Shown: one piece after another, positions 27,232 through 36,071 of the stretch
Layout of the letters: the number at the start of each line of letters is the position of its first letter
Numbering within the stretch: position 1 is the stretch's first letter
Source: Pseudomonadales bacterium
Lineage (GTDB): Bacteria; Pseudomonadota; Gammaproteobacteria; Pseudomonadales; UBA5518
NCBI GenBank assembly: GCA_024234165.1
Contig: JACKOP010000002.1
Location: forward strand, 1-64,000
Length of the DNA: 64,000 nucleotides
Direction: 5' to 3'
Program-made: the position numbers and the translations under genes
Notes under the pieces: model-generated
Database searches by the model: none
Seen by the model: the letters and a program-made list of their open reading frames with translations, nothing else
What the model was told of the DNA's origin: nothing

Positions 27232-28098
27232 TCACAGTTTGAACACGCGGATCGCGTTCTCGCGCAGGAACAGCGGCCACACCTCGTCGCGAAACGGCAC
27301 CGACGGCAGGTCGCCGAAGATGCGCTCCAGCGAAAGACCCATCGGGAAGTACCCCGCGTAGAGAATCTTGCGCGCACCGCGCGTGTTCGCGAACTCGATG
27401 ATGTCGCGCGGGTAGTGACGGGGCGCGAATGCACTCGTCATGTAGTGCAGGTTCGGGTATTTCAGCATCAGCTTGACCGCAAGCCCGGTCCACGGTTCGC
27501 AGCCGTGGCGGGTCACGATCTTCAGCTCAGGAAAGAACCAGCACACCTCGTCGAGCAGTTCCACACGTTGCGGGTCCATCGGCAGTCGCGGCCCCGGTAC
27601 GCCCATGCACGGACAGAACGGCAGGTCGAGATCGACCAGCGCGGCGTAGATCGGATACCACTTCTTGTCGTTGACTGGCACCTGCGGGCACAGCCCGGAT
27701 GGAAACGCCGTCACGGCCTTGATGTCGTACTCGTGCTTCAGGCGGCGGATCTTGCGCACCTCGTCCATACCGAAATTCGGATTCGCCTCGTACGAGCCGA
27801 AGAAACGCTGCGGAAAACGCCGCAACGCCTCCTTCGTGGCCGCGTTGTCGTCGTCGATGCCGAGCATCGCGCGTTCGATGCCGTAACGATCCATCTCGGC
27901 AACCGTCCACGCAACGTAATCTTCCTTGCCTTCGATGCGCGGCACGTCCTTGAACATGTACTGCGCCGGCATGCGAAACTGTTCGCGGCTCTCCGTATCG
28001 AGCAGCAGCGGACGCATGAAGTCGTACCACGTGCTGCTGTGTTCTCCGGGAATGTTCAGCATCAGGTCGATGATTCCGATTCCACCCGGCATGCTCAT
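27232..28098 (-). CDS. Amidohydrolase family protein
   Basis: A 288-residue amidohydrolase-2-type TIM-barrel: IGIIDLMLNIP, then DRYGIERAMLGIDDDNAATK, GSYEANPNFGMDEVRKI, FCPCMGVPGPRLP, IVTRHGCEPW and ILYAGYFPMG. The usual HxH at the first strand reads DLML, so metal binding may differ; family members act as decarboxylases or hydrolases on ring-cleavage-type substrates. The start overlaps the stop of the upstream SDR (ATGA 28095-28098). Confidence 0.78.
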   Translation of the reverse strand: MSMPGGIGIIDLMLNIPGEHSSTWYDFMRPLLLDTESREQFRMPAQYMFKDVPRIEGKEDYVAWTVAEMDRYGIERAMLGIDDDNAATKEALRRFPQRFFGSYEANPNFGMDEVRKIRRLKHEYDIKAVTAFPSGLCPQVPVNDKKWYPIYAALVDLDLPFCPCMGVPGPRLPMDPQRVELLDEVCWFFPELKIVTRHGCEPWTGLAVKLMLKYPNLHYMTSAFAPRHYPRDIIEFANTRGARKILYAGYFPMGLSLERIFGDLPSVPFRDEVWPLFLRENAIRVFKL

Positions 28099-28967
28099 GA
28101 CCCGATCCACCTCGTCAACAGTTGTTCGCTCACTTCCCAGAGTTTGCGCGCAGCATCGGCATCGCGGGCCCACGGCCGCGGCTCCACCGACCTGCGGTCG
28201 ATGAAGTAGCCGCCATTGATTCCGGCATCCGCCTCACAGGCCAGCCATACCGCCGTATCGGCACCCTTCTGCGGGGAGCGCATGAATGGTTTCGCGATCG
28301 CGGTCGCGATGCGCGCAACGCGTCCGTTGTTCTTGCCGATGCCGCTGGCAACTCCCCCCGGATGCAGTGCATTCGAGCTGATCGCGCTGCCCTGCAGCCG
28401 GCGTGCGAGTTCGTCCGAGAACAGGATGTTCGCGAGCTTCGAGTGCCCGTAGGCGGGAAAAGCCGAAAATTCCTGATCGAGGCGCAGATCGTCCCAGCGC
28501 ATCGCCTTGCAGAAGTGGTGCGCATTGGAGGCAACGTGCACGATACGCGCCGGTGCCGACTCGCGCAGCCGTTCCAGCACACGCCGTGTCAGCAGGTAGT
28601 GCGCCAGATGGTTGACCGCGAACATCTCCTCGAAACCGTCCCGGGTGAGGCGCCGCTGCGCGTTCATCACGCCGGCATTGTTCAGCAGCACGTGCAGCGG
28701 CCGCCCGCTCGCCACCAACGCATCGGCCGCAGCGCGCACCGCATCCATCGAAGTGAAATCTGCGAGCAGGAATTCGTGGCGACCGGCCGCAGCGACCCGG
28801 CGTAGTGCGACGAGTGCGTCGCGTCCGCGTTCGGCGTTGCGTGCGCACAGCACCACGTCGGCACCGCGGCGGGCAAGCTCCACCGCAGCAGCCAGCCCGA
28901 CACCGCTCGTCGCGCCGGTCACCAGCACCGTCTTGCCAGCAATGCTCCACTCGCTCACGTGCTGCAT
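28095..28967 (-). CDS. SDR family oxidoreductase, retinol dehydrogenase-like
   Basis: A 290-residue SDR: VLVTGATSGVGLAAA, then HVLLNNAGVMN, YGHSKLANILFSDELARRL and ALHPGGVASGIG. The layout matches the RDH11/WW-oxidoreductase-like branch. It is translationally coupled to the downstream amidohydrolase. Confidence 0.83.
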   Translation of the reverse strand: MQHVSEWSIAGKTVLVTGATSGVGLAAAVELARRGADVVLCARNAERGRDALVALRRVAAAGRHEFLLADFTSMDAVRAAADALVASGRPLHVLLNNAGVMNAQRRLTRDGFEEMFAVNHLAHYLLTRRVLERLRESAPARIVHVASNAHHFCKAMRWDDLRLDQEFSAFPAYGHSKLANILFSDELARRLQGSAISSNALHPGGVASGIGKNNGRVARIATAIAKPFMRSPQKGADTAVWLACEADAGINGGYFIDRRSVEPRPWARDADAARKLWEVSEQLLTRWIGS

Positions 28968-28979
28968 CCTGCTGCCTGA

Positions 28980-29765
28980 TCAGCCATTGAACCGCGGCGC
29001 ACGTTTTTCGATGAACGCACGCGTCGCCTCGGCGAAATCGGGACCCTTCATCAGCCGCTCTTCCACTTCGGCCTCACGCCACACCACCTGGCTGCCGTCG
29101 GACTCGCACATGTTGTCCCACACCAGTTGTTTGGTTGCGAGCAACGAGGACACCGGATGCGCAGCGACCTCGGTTGCGATCGCAATGGCTGCGTCGAGCA
29201 ACTGCTCGTGAGCCACCACATCGGTGACCAGCCCGATGCGCTCGGCCTCGCGCGCGTCGATACGCCGCGCGGTGAGCTGCAGGCGCAACGCCTGCGCGAG
29301 CCCGACCGTCTGCACCAGCAGCCGACTGCTGCCCATGTCCGGCATCAGCCCCATGCGCACATGACGCTCCTCGAACTGCGCACGCTCCGACGCGATGCGG
29401 ATATCGCAGGAGAGGATCAGCGTGACGCCCCCGCCGACTGCAAGCCCGTTCACGGCGACCACTACGGGCTTCGACTCGCGCATCATCTCGAGCCAGCGCA
29501 ACTGCGAGCGGTAGTTCATCGGTTCGCCGTTCGGCGGCGACTCGGGATTTTCCCAGTCCTGCACGTCGAGCCCGGCGCAGAAGGCACGCCCCTGCCCGGT
29601 CAGCACGATCGCGCCGACGCTGCTGTCCTGGTTGCAACGCTCGAAGGCGTCGTAGAGTTCGTGCACCAGTTGCATGCTGAGTGCGTTCAACCGCTCGGGA
29701 CGGTTCAGGGTCACGATCGCCACGCGCCCGCGCTGCTCGGTCAGGATCGTCTGGTAGGTCATCAT
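28980..29765 (-). CDS. Enoyl-CoA hydratase/isomerase family protein
   Basis: A 261-residue crotonase: VTLNRPERLNALSMQLVHEL, then GRAFCAGLDVQDWE, NGLAVGGGVTLILSCDIRIA, MGLMPDMGSSRLLVQTVG and IEKRAPRFNG. The start at 29765 (ATGATG) has GAGG four bases upstream; longer frames run through the REP units and are not real. Probably a beta-oxidation hydratase or isomerase of the region. Confidence 0.83.
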   Translation of the reverse strand: MMTYQTILTEQRGRVAIVTLNRPERLNALSMQLVHELYDAFERCNQDSSVGAIVLTGQGRAFCAGLDVQDWENPESPPNGEPMNYRSQLRWLEMMRESKPVVVAVNGLAVGGGVTLILSCDIRIASERAQFEERHVRMGLMPDMGSSRLLVQTVGLAQALRLQLTARRIDAREAERIGLVTDVVAHEQLLDAAIAIATEVAAHPVSSLLATKQLVWDNMCESDGSQVVWREAEVEERLMKGPDFAEATRAFIEKRAPRFNG

Positions 29766-29786
29766 TGTGCCTCGTCTATCTGCCTT

Positions 29787-30010
29787 GAAGGGCGATCGCC
29801 GATCGCCCGTACGGGCGAGCCGCGCTCGCCCGCAGGCCCCCGCGCCCGTCCCATCGCCAAATGCATCCCCACCCGTAGGGGCGAGCCGCGCTCGCCCGCA
29901 GGCCCCCGCGCCCGTCCCATCGCCAAATGCACCCCAACCCGTACGGGCGAGCCGCGCTCGCCCATATGCCATATGCCCGCAGGGCGAGCGCGGATCGCCC
30001 CTACGGGCGC
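29787..30010. repeat. REP family B cluster 1 with 66-bp tandem units
   Basis: Palindromes of the GGGCGAGC..GCTCGCCC and GGGCGATCGCCGATCGCCC types. The segment beginning GGGCGAGC at 29813 repeats at 29879 and 29945, an exact 66-bp period with spacer CAGGCCCCCGCGCCCGTC. GTAG/CTAC feet are present at 29876 and near 30000. It forms the leader of the crotonase gene and the 3' end of the next gene. Confidence 0.92.
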
Positions 30011-30489
30011 GGACGCTGCGGCAATCGCATGTTGTCCCAACTGAAACCACGTTCCGGTGTGAACACGATCCAGCGCCAGTTCCTGCCCATCGCGGTGCTC
30101 TGGTTGCGCGTGCTGCCGCCACTGCCGAAACCGTCCTTCGCGTATTTCAGACCCATCGCATCGCGCACCATCGCGTCGAGATGCTCGTCTGCGGCCTCGG
30201 CAGCTGCATCTTCCAGCACCCGCGCGCTGCCTTCCAGCATCACGCCCTGCAGTTCCGGATAGCGCTCGTTGCGATCGACCGTCATCGTGCAGCGCGGGTT
30301 GCGACGCAGGTTTTCCACCTTCTGCCCGCGCGTGAACGCGTAGACCTTGCCACCCGCCCAGCAGAACCACAGCGGCGCCAGGTTGATGCGTTCCCCCGGT
30401 CCGTGCGTTGCCACGCGGATGATTTTCGCTGCGTGCAGGAACGCTTCGACCTCGTCTTCACTCAGTGCGTAACTTCCATTGATCCTCAT
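30001..30489 (-). CDS. Pyridoxamine 5'-phosphate oxidase family protein
   Basis: 162 residues: FLHAAKIIRVATHGPGERIN, then PLWFCWAGGKVYAFT, QKVENLRRNPRCTMTVDRN and GVMLEGSARVLED. A split-barrel FMN or F420-binding fold. Such proteins with luciferase-like enzymes nearby are often F420- or flavin-dependent reductases. The C-terminus PRP and TAG stop are made by the GTAG of a family B repeat. Confidence 0.78.
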   Translation of the reverse strand: MRINGSYALSEDEVEAFLHAAKIIRVATHGPGERINLAPLWFCWAGGKVYAFTRGQKVENLRRNPRCTMTVDRNERYPELQGVMLEGSARVLEDAAAEAADEHLDAMVRDAMGLKYAKDGFGSGGSTRNQSTAMGRNWRWIVFTPERGFSWDNMRLPQRPRP

Positions 30490-30530
30490 CGCCTGCCGCT
30501 CCCGTCTGCTCTGTGACCGCTACCCGATGC

Positions 30531-31304
30531 TCACACCAGCTCGCCGCGCACCACCGCATCGTTGCCGCCGTCGATATAGATGATCTGCCCGAGCAACTGA
30601 CTGCCCTCGAAGTTCAGCAGGAAGTCGAGCAGTTCGGCAACTTCTTCCGCCTTCCCGAACTCCCTCACTGCACGCGGATTCATTTGCCGGATCGTTTCCG
30701 CCCAGTGCGGGTCGCGCAGCATGTCGCCGGTCATCGGAGTTTCGATCACACCCGGGCCAACCGCGTTCAACAGGATTCCGGCCCCGGCCCACTGTGGCTG
30801 GATGCACGCCGTGCGCAGCCAGCGCGCAATCGCGTGCTTGGAAGTCGGGTACGCCCGCTCGGGATTTGCAACGGCCCGTGCCACGGCAGCAGCTTCGTCC
30901 CCGGCCAGGCACAGCTCCACCAGCTCGTCGTCGACCGGCAGGAACGCCGCGGTCGATGCGATCAGCACGGCGCGCGGCTTGTGTCCGCGTGCAAGCAGCG
31001 GTTGCAGACCTTCGAGCGTCGCCAGGGCGCCGAAATAGTTCACCGTGACGATCTCGCGCGGCATCGCCGGATTGCCGATGCCTGCCCCTGCGAGCACGGC
31101 GTCCAGGCCATGCGGCGCGAGTTCGCGTGCTCGCTCGATCATGTGGGAACGTCCTGCGGCGGTACCCAGATCCGCCTCGATGTCGGCACCGTTCAGGTCA
31201 GCACCGATCACCCGATGCCCCTGGCCGCGCAAGCGTTCGGCCGTTGCCTTGCAGATGCCGGATGCGGCACCCGTCACGAGAATGGTTCTTTTGGCACTGC
31301 TCAT
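30531..31304 (-). CDS. SDR family protein, 3-alpha-hydroxysteroid dehydrogenase-like
   Basis: 257 residues from the ATG at 31304 with AAGGA upstream. Motifs: TGAASGICKATAE (third Gly of TGxxxGxG is Cys), VIGADLNGADIEADL, VTVNYFGALATLEG, ALIASTAAF-like Ser region, YPTSKHAIARW and IYIDGGNDAVVRG. The VNYFGA and YIDGGxDAV segments resemble the Comamonas 3-alpha-hydroxysteroid dehydrogenase/carbonyl reductase. Steroid or terpenoid alcohol oxidation is plausible for this region. Confidence 0.82.
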   Translation of the reverse strand: MSSAKRTILVTGAASGICKATAERLRGQGHRVIGADLNGADIEADLGTAAGRSHMIERARELAPHGLDAVLAGAGIGNPAMPREIVTVNYFGALATLEGLQPLLARGHKPRAVLIASTAAFLPVDDELVELCLAGDEAAAVARAVANPERAYPTSKHAIARWLRTACIQPQWAGAGILLNAVGPGVIETPMTGDMLRDPHWAETIRQMNPRAVREFGKAEEVAELLDFLLNFEGSQLLGQIIYIDGGNDAVVRGELV

Positions 31305-31349
31305 GGCTGCTTTCCTTTTTTGCATTTGTGGACACCGGCAAGCCGCATT

Positions 31350-31550
31350 GTACGGACGACCGCCCCCAGGGGCGAGCGGCCACCCGTAGGGGCGAGCGGC
31401 CGCTCGCCCGTACATTGCGAAGGGCGACCGCCGGTCGCCCCTACAGCATATATCCCGGCGCCACCGTAGGGGCGAGCGGCCGCTCGCCCGTACATTTCAG
31501 TGGCTCGCCCGTACATTGCGAAGGGCGACCGCCGGTCGCCCCTACGGGGC
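31350..31550. repeat. REP family B cluster 2
   Basis: GTAGGGGCGAGCGGCCGCTC palindromes at about 31386 and 31465, each paired with an opposed GGGCGACCGCCGGTCGCCCC copy (about 31421-31443, 31521-31544). The spacer between partners is short in the first pair (CGTACATTGCGAA) and carries one extra 21-bp unit in the second. A degenerate copy begins near 31350. Confidence 0.93.
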
Positions 31551-32243
31551 CGATGGGTTCAATTTGTCCTGGAGCCAGCGGGCGGGATTGCTGCGGATGT
31601 ATTCCTGGATATGCCAACGTTCCGCGTCGTCGCGGATGACGCGTTCCCAGTAGTTGCGAAGCCACACCTTTTCGCCCGGTGTTCTCCTCCATTCGTTGAT
31701 GCGTCGGGTGGAGGCGGACTTGAAGCCGGCGACCGCGGCGCCGAGGGATCGCGGGCGCATCGATGCGGCAACTGGCGATCGGTGCGTAGGGGCGAGCGGC
31801 CGCTCGCCCGTACATTTCAGTGGCTCGCCCGTACATTTCAGTGGCTCGCCCGTACATTTCAGTGGCTCGCCCGTACATTTCAGTGGCTCGCCCGTACATT
31901 GCGAAGGGCGACCCCCGGTCGCCCCTACGATGTGCTGCGACGACCCCGTACGGATATTTACCGACATCCCGGGATCGGATATGACCAGGATGCCGTGCAG
32001 GTGATTCGGCATGACGACCCATGCGTCCAGTTCGATTTCCGAGCGGATGGTGGCGGTTCGGACCCATTCCTCAGCGACGATGTGCCCGATCGCATTCGGG
32101 CGCATGGCTCCGTCGACGATTTCGCCGAACAGGGATCCCCGATCCCACACGCAGAGAGTCAGGAAATACGCGCCGGGTTGCGAATAATCGTAGTTGCGCA
32201 GTCGGGTGGAGCGGCGCTGGCGTGTTTTCGGCTCGAAATTCAT
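31542..32243 (-). mobile_element. REP-associated tyrosine transposase (RAYT, IS200-like Y1 family) interrupted by its repeat
   Basis: 233 residues from the ATG at 32243: RRSTRLRNYDYSQPGAYFLT, then FGEIVDGAMRPNAIG, the HUH motif MPNHLHGIL (His-x-His) at about 88-96, and the distal AAVAGFKSASTRRINEWRR, NYWERVIRDDAERW and HIQEYIRSNPARW with the likely catalytic Tyr. It is a single-strand DNA transposase thought to move REP elements. About 48 residues in the middle (GATGGRPSQ, then repeated CTGEPLK, then ERPLAPT) are translated repeat. The TAG stop is the GTAG of the flanking repeat. HUH and Tyr motifs are both intact, so activity is possible. Confidence 0.88.
31786..31928. repeat. REP family B cluster 3, inside the transposase gene, with 21-bp tandem units
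   Basis: The element runs from GTAGGGGCGAG (31786) to GTCGCCCCTAC (31928). Between the two palindromes, a 21-bp unit beginning CTCGCCCGTACATTTCAG repeats at 31802, 31823, 31844 and 31865, then passes into the CATTGCGAA spacer form. Because 21 bp is seven codons, expansion keeps the transposase frame (CTGEPLK repeats). Confidence 0.93.
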
Positions 32244-32265
32244 CCTTGAATTCCTCTTGATGATG

Positions 32266-32377
32266 AGGGCGAGCGCCGGCACGGGCGACCGCCGGCACGG
32301 GCGACCGCCGGCACGGGCGACCGCCGGTCGCCCCTACGGCATATCGTAGGGGCGAGCGGCCGCTCGCCCGTACATGG
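32266..32377. repeat. REP family B cluster 4 with 16-bp tandem units
   Basis: Three tandem copies of GCCGGCACGGGCGACC (about 32275-32322) lead into GCCGGTCGCCCCTAC, followed by GTAGGGGCGAGCGGCCGCTC (from 32346). It lies on the 5' side of the transposase gene, so that gene has repeats on both flanks and inside. With the 26-bp repeats, it accounts for most of the 366-bp gap 32244-32609. Confidence 0.9.
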
Positions 32378-32540
32378 ATTTCAATTTGGCTGTGGAGGCT
32401 GTTCGCGGTCCAGATGAAAACTCGCAATGCCCTCGGCTACACTGCGCGCGACCGCAACCGGCAGACGAGCACAGACAGGAAAAACCGACGACGTGAGCAC
32501 CCAGGCAACCGGCATCCGCGTGCACGACTTCACCGCAAGG

Positions 32541-32618
32541 ACAGGCGGAAGCCCGACGTGAGAAAGACAGGCGGAAGCCCGGCGTGAGAAAGGCAGGCGG
32601 AAATCCGGCGTGAGGCAG
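32541..32618. repeat. Three 26-bp tandem repeats just before the opp operon
   Basis: The unit (ACAGGCGGAAGCCCGACGTG and six more bases) begins at 32541, 32567 and 32593, the last copy diverging. The third unit contains the GTG start of the substrate-binding protein. As 26 is not a multiple of three, copy-number change alters spacing rather than a protein. Confidence 0.85.
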
Positions 32619-34289
32619 TGCCTGACGGTCCTGTTGCTGGCCGGCACACTGCTGCTTGGCGCCTGCGGCGGGAGTGAACCGCAAGGGACCGGGCCCGCCG
32701 CGGCGCCGGTCGAAGTCGGCACGAAGCTGGCGAAGGAACAGCACCTGGTGCGTACCCTGAGTTCGGCGCCGACCGGACTCGACCCATCGCTCATCACCGA
32801 CGTGTCCGCGCAGCGCGTGGTCGATGACCTGTTCGAAGGGCTCACCGCCTTTGGCGCCGACGGGCAGCCGGGGCCAGGCGTTGCCGGCTCCTGGGAGACA
32901 AGCGAAGACGGACTCACCTGGACCTTTCACCTGCGCGCCGATGCGCGCTGGTCGAACGGCGAGCCGCTGACGGCCGAGGACTTCGTCTATGGCTGGCGTC
33001 GCACCGTGGACCCGAAGACCGCCGCCTCCTACGCGCAGGCCGTCGCACCCGTCCTGAACGCCTACGAGATCGCCACCGGCAAGCGCCCGGTGAGCGATCT
33101 CGGCGTGACCGCAGTCGATGCGCACACGCTGCGTGTCGAGCTTTCGGAACCTGCACCCTACCTGCCGTTCCTGATGACCAACGCCTGGATGTACCCGCTG
33201 TATCGTCCGGCGATCGAGCAGCACGGCGATGCCTGGACGCGCGTCGGCAACATCGTCACGAACGGGCCGTTCCGACTGGTCGAGAACGTGATCGGCAACC
33301 GCATCGCGCTGGAGCGCAACCCCGGCTACTGGGATGCGGCCAGGGTGCGGCTGACGGGCGTCGAGTACCTGATCCTCGAGGACCGCAACGCGCAGAGCCA
33401 GCGCTTCATGGCCGACCAGGTGCATTTCGTCGACGCGGTGCAGGCGACCGACCTGCCGTGGCTGCGCAAGCGGCTCGGCAGCGAGGTGGTGATCGAGCCC
33501 TACTTCGGCACCTTCATGATCGGCATCAACGACCTGGAAGGACCGTTTCGCGGCAACCGCAAGCTGCGGCTCGCGCTGTCGGTCGCCATCGACCGCGACA
33601 AGCTCGCCAAGTACGTGCTGAACGGCGCCGGCTTCCCGGCCTACTCGCTGATGCCGCCGCTCGACGGCTACCAGCAGCAGATTCCCGACTGGGCGAAACT
33701 CTCGACCAGGGATCGCCATGCGCTCGCACGGCGCCTGTATCACGAGGCAGGCTATTCGGAGCAGAAGCCGCTTCGCGTCGAGCTGGCCACCGCCAGCGGC
33801 GACCCGGCCTCATTGCTGTCCTACGAGGCGCTGTGCGCCATGTGGCGCACCGTGCTCGGCGCCGAGGTCAGCATCCACACGCAGGAATTCAAGGTGCTGT
33901 TGCAGAACAACCGCCTGCACCAGAACATGCTGTTTCACAGCGCGTGGATCGGCGACTACCCCGACCCCTACACCTTCCTGCAGCTCTACAAGACCGGTTT
34001 CGACCTGAACTACGGCGGCTATTCACGCCCCGAATTCGACGCGCTGCTCGCAACGGCAGCCGCCATGCCCGATCGCGCCGAGCGCTATCGCACCTATGAA
34101 CGGGCCGAGCGGTTGCTGAACGACGACGGCGCACTGATTCCGGTCAGCCACTACGCGGTTCGCCATCTGATCAAGTCGTACCTGCGCGGCTACGCGCCGA
34201 ACATCTTCGATCGCAATCCATCGCGGCTCATGTACCTGCTCGAACACGATCAGGCTGCGTCTGCAACCACCACGGCGGGGGCCCGCTGA
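32610..34289 (+). CDS. oppA: Peptide ABC transporter substrate-binding lipoprotein (OppA-like)
   Basis: 559 residues from GTG: MRQCLTVLLLAGTLLLGAC is a lipoprotein signal with lipobox LGAC. SBP family 5 motifs follow: RTLSSAPTGLDPSLITD, then WTFHLRADARWSNGEPLTAEDFVYGWRR, NAWMYPLYRP and VTNGPFRL. It resembles OppA/MppA (oligopeptide, murein peptide) rather than nickel or dipeptide binders. It is first of five genes with overlapping or near-overlapping ends, delivering peptides to the OppBC channel. Confidence 0.88.
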   Translation: MRQCLTVLLLAGTLLLGACGGSEPQGTGPAAAPVEVGTKLAKEQHLVRTLSSAPTGLDPSLITDVSAQRVVDDLFEGLTAFGADGQPGPGVAGSWETSEDGLTWTFHLRADARWSNGEPLTAEDFVYGWRRTVDPKTAASYAQAVAPVLNAYEIATGKRPVSDLGVTAVDAHTLRVELSEPAPYLPFLMTNAWMYPLYRPAIEQHGDAWTRVGNIVTNGPFRLVENVIGNRIALERNPGYWDAARVRLTGVEYLILEDRNAQSQRFMADQVHFVDAVQATDLPWLRKRLGSEVVIEPYFGTFMIGINDLEGPFRGNRKLRLALSVAIDRDKLAKYVLNGAGFPAYSLMPPLDGYQQQIPDWAKLSTRDRHALARRLYHEAGYSEQKPLRVELATASGDPASLLSYEALCAMWRTVLGAEVSIHTQEFKVLLQNNRLHQNMLFHSAWIGDYPDPYTFLQLYKTGFDLNYGGYSRPEFDALLATAAAMPDRAERYRTYERAERLLNDDGALIPVSHYAVRHLIKSYLRGYAPNIFDRNPSRLMYLLEHDQAASATTTAGAR

Positions 34290-35215
34290 TGCTGCGCTAT
34301 CTGCTGCGACGCCTGCCCGGCGGACTGGGCACGCTGCTGGTGATCGCGACCCTGGCCTTCGCGATGCTGCATTCGGTGCCCGGCGGCCCCTTCGATTCCG
34401 AGAAACCGATGCTGCCCGAGATCCGCGAGGCGATGCTGGCGAAGTATCACCTCGACGAACCGCTGTGGCGCCAATACCTGCGCTACCTCTCGGACCTTGC
34501 GCACGGTGACCTCGGACCCTCATTCCAGTACCGCGGCACGACCGTGAACGAAATCATCGCGCAGGGCTTTCCGGTCGACGTCACCATCGGTCTGAGCGCG
34601 CTGCTGATCGCTCTCCTCGCCGGCAGCGCCATCGGCCTGTACGCGGCGCTGTACCACAACTCGCGCCGTGACCACGCGCTGATGGCACTCGCCGTGGTCG
34701 GCATCTCGGTGCCGCTGTTCGTGATCGCCCCGATACTGATCCTGGTGTTTGCCATCGAGCTGCGCTGGCTGCCGCCGGGTGGCTGGGTAAGCGGCTCGCT
34801 GCCGCACCTGGTGCTGCCGGCGCTGGCACTCGCCCTGCCCTACACGGCCTATATCGCACGGCTGATGCGCGCCAGCACGCTCGAGGTACTGGCGAGCCCC
34901 TTCATCCGCACCGCGCGCGCCAAGGGGCTGCCGCTGCACACCATCATGCTGCGTCACGCGCTGCGCCCGACGCTGTTGCCGATCGTCTCCTTCCTCGGGC
35001 CTGCCATTGCCGGCGTGATCACCGGGTCGATCATCATCGAGACGGTGTTTGCGCTGCCCGGCATCGGGCGCTACTTCACCGTGGGCGCACTGAACCGCGA
35101 CTACACACTGGTGATGGGCATCACCATTCTTTATGGTGCGCTGATCATCGTCTGCAACCTGCTGGTCGACCTGAGCTACGCCCTGCTCGACCCGCGCGTG
35201 AGGACGCAGCGATGA
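34289..35215 (+). CDS. oppB: Oligopeptide ABC transporter permease OppB
   Basis: 308 residues: MLRYLLRRLPGGLGTLLVIA, then the family-typical YHLDEPLWRQYLRYL, six predicted membrane helices and the BPD inner-membrane EAA loop RTARAKGLPLHTIMLRHALR. It overlaps the oppA stop by one base. Confidence 0.92.
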   Translation: MLRYLLRRLPGGLGTLLVIATLAFAMLHSVPGGPFDSEKPMLPEIREAMLAKYHLDEPLWRQYLRYLSDLAHGDLGPSFQYRGTTVNEIIAQGFPVDVTIGLSALLIALLAGSAIGLYAALYHNSRRDHALMALAVVGISVPLFVIAPILILVFAIELRWLPPGGWVSGSLPHLVLPALALALPYTAYIARLMRASTLEVLASPFIRTARAKGLPLHTIMLRHALRPTLLPIVSFLGPAIAGVITGSIIIETVFALPGIGRYFTVGALNRDYTLVMGITILYGALIIVCNLLVDLSYALLDPRVRTQR

Positions 35216-36063
35216 ATCGTTCCGGGCTGTGGCAGGACGCCTGGCGGCGGCTGAAGCGCAACCGCGCGGCGATGGCGAGCGCGGTGCTGCTGTTGCTGAT
35301 CCTGCTGGCGGCGCTGGTGTTGCCGCTGCTCTCGCCCTACAACTACTACGCACCCGACTGGCACCACATCCTGCTCGCGCCCGGCTGGCACGGCTGGCAC
35401 GCGCTTGGCACCGACGCGCTCGGGCGCGATCTGCTGGTGCGCACCCTGTGGGGATGTCGCATTTCGCTGCTGGTCGGCATCGCGGCGAGCTTCGTCACCA
35501 TCGTCGTCGGCGTGCTGTGGGGCGCCACTGCGGGCTACCTGGGCGGGCGCGTCGATGCGCTGATGATGCGCTGCGTCGATGTCCTCTATTCGGTGCCTTT
35601 CATTCCGTTCGTGATCGTACTGACGGTGCTGTTCGGCCGCGACCTGCTGCTCATCTTCATTGCCATCGGCGCGGTGTCGTGGCTCGACATCGCCCGCATC
35701 GTGCGCGGCCAGACGCTCGCGCTGAAGAACCGCGAGTTCGTCGAGGCAGCACGGGTCGCGGGCGTTGGCACCGGCGCGATGATCCTGCGCCACCTGATAC
35801 CGAACCTGATCGGCATCGTGATCATCTACGCGACGCTGACCATCCCGTCGGTGATCCTGTTCGAGTCGTTCCTGAGCTTTCTTGGCCTTGGCGTGCAGTC
35901 GCCGATGACCTCCCTTGGCTCGCTGGTTGCCGAGGGCGCCGGCCACATGCAGAGCTACCCGCATCTGCTGATCGTGCCGGCGCTGTTCCTGGCGGCGATC
36001 ATCTATGCCTTCAACTACCTGGGCGACGGGCTGCGCGATGCGCTCGACCCGCGCGAGCGCTGA
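35212..36063 (+). CDS. oppC: Oligopeptide ABC transporter permease OppC
   Basis: 283 residues: LWQDAWRRLKRNRAAMASAV, then HALGTDALGRDLLVRTLWGC, and the EAA loop EAARVAGVGTGAMILRHLIP. The start overlaps the OppB stop by ATGA (35212-35215). Confidence 0.92.
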   Translation: MNRSGLWQDAWRRLKRNRAAMASAVLLLLILLAALVLPLLSPYNYYAPDWHHILLAPGWHGWHALGTDALGRDLLVRTLWGCRISLLVGIAASFVTIVVGVLWGATAGYLGGRVDALMMRCVDVLYSVPFIPFVIVLTVLFGRDLLLIFIAIGAVSWLDIARIVRGQTLALKNREFVEAARVAGVGTGAMILRHLIPNLIGIVIIYATLTIPSVILFESFLSFLGLGVQSPMTSLGSLVAEGAGHMQSYPHLLIVPALFLAAIIYAFNYLGDGLRDALDPRER

Positions 36064-36071
36064 GACGCACC

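Noticed and set aside
29813..29963. Second 66-bp array as CRISPR
   Set aside because: Same reason; only about 2.3 units and identical spacers.
28980..30122. Long form of the crotonase reading through the family B repeats
   Set aside because: Upstream residues are translated repeats; ATG at 29765 has a ribosome site.
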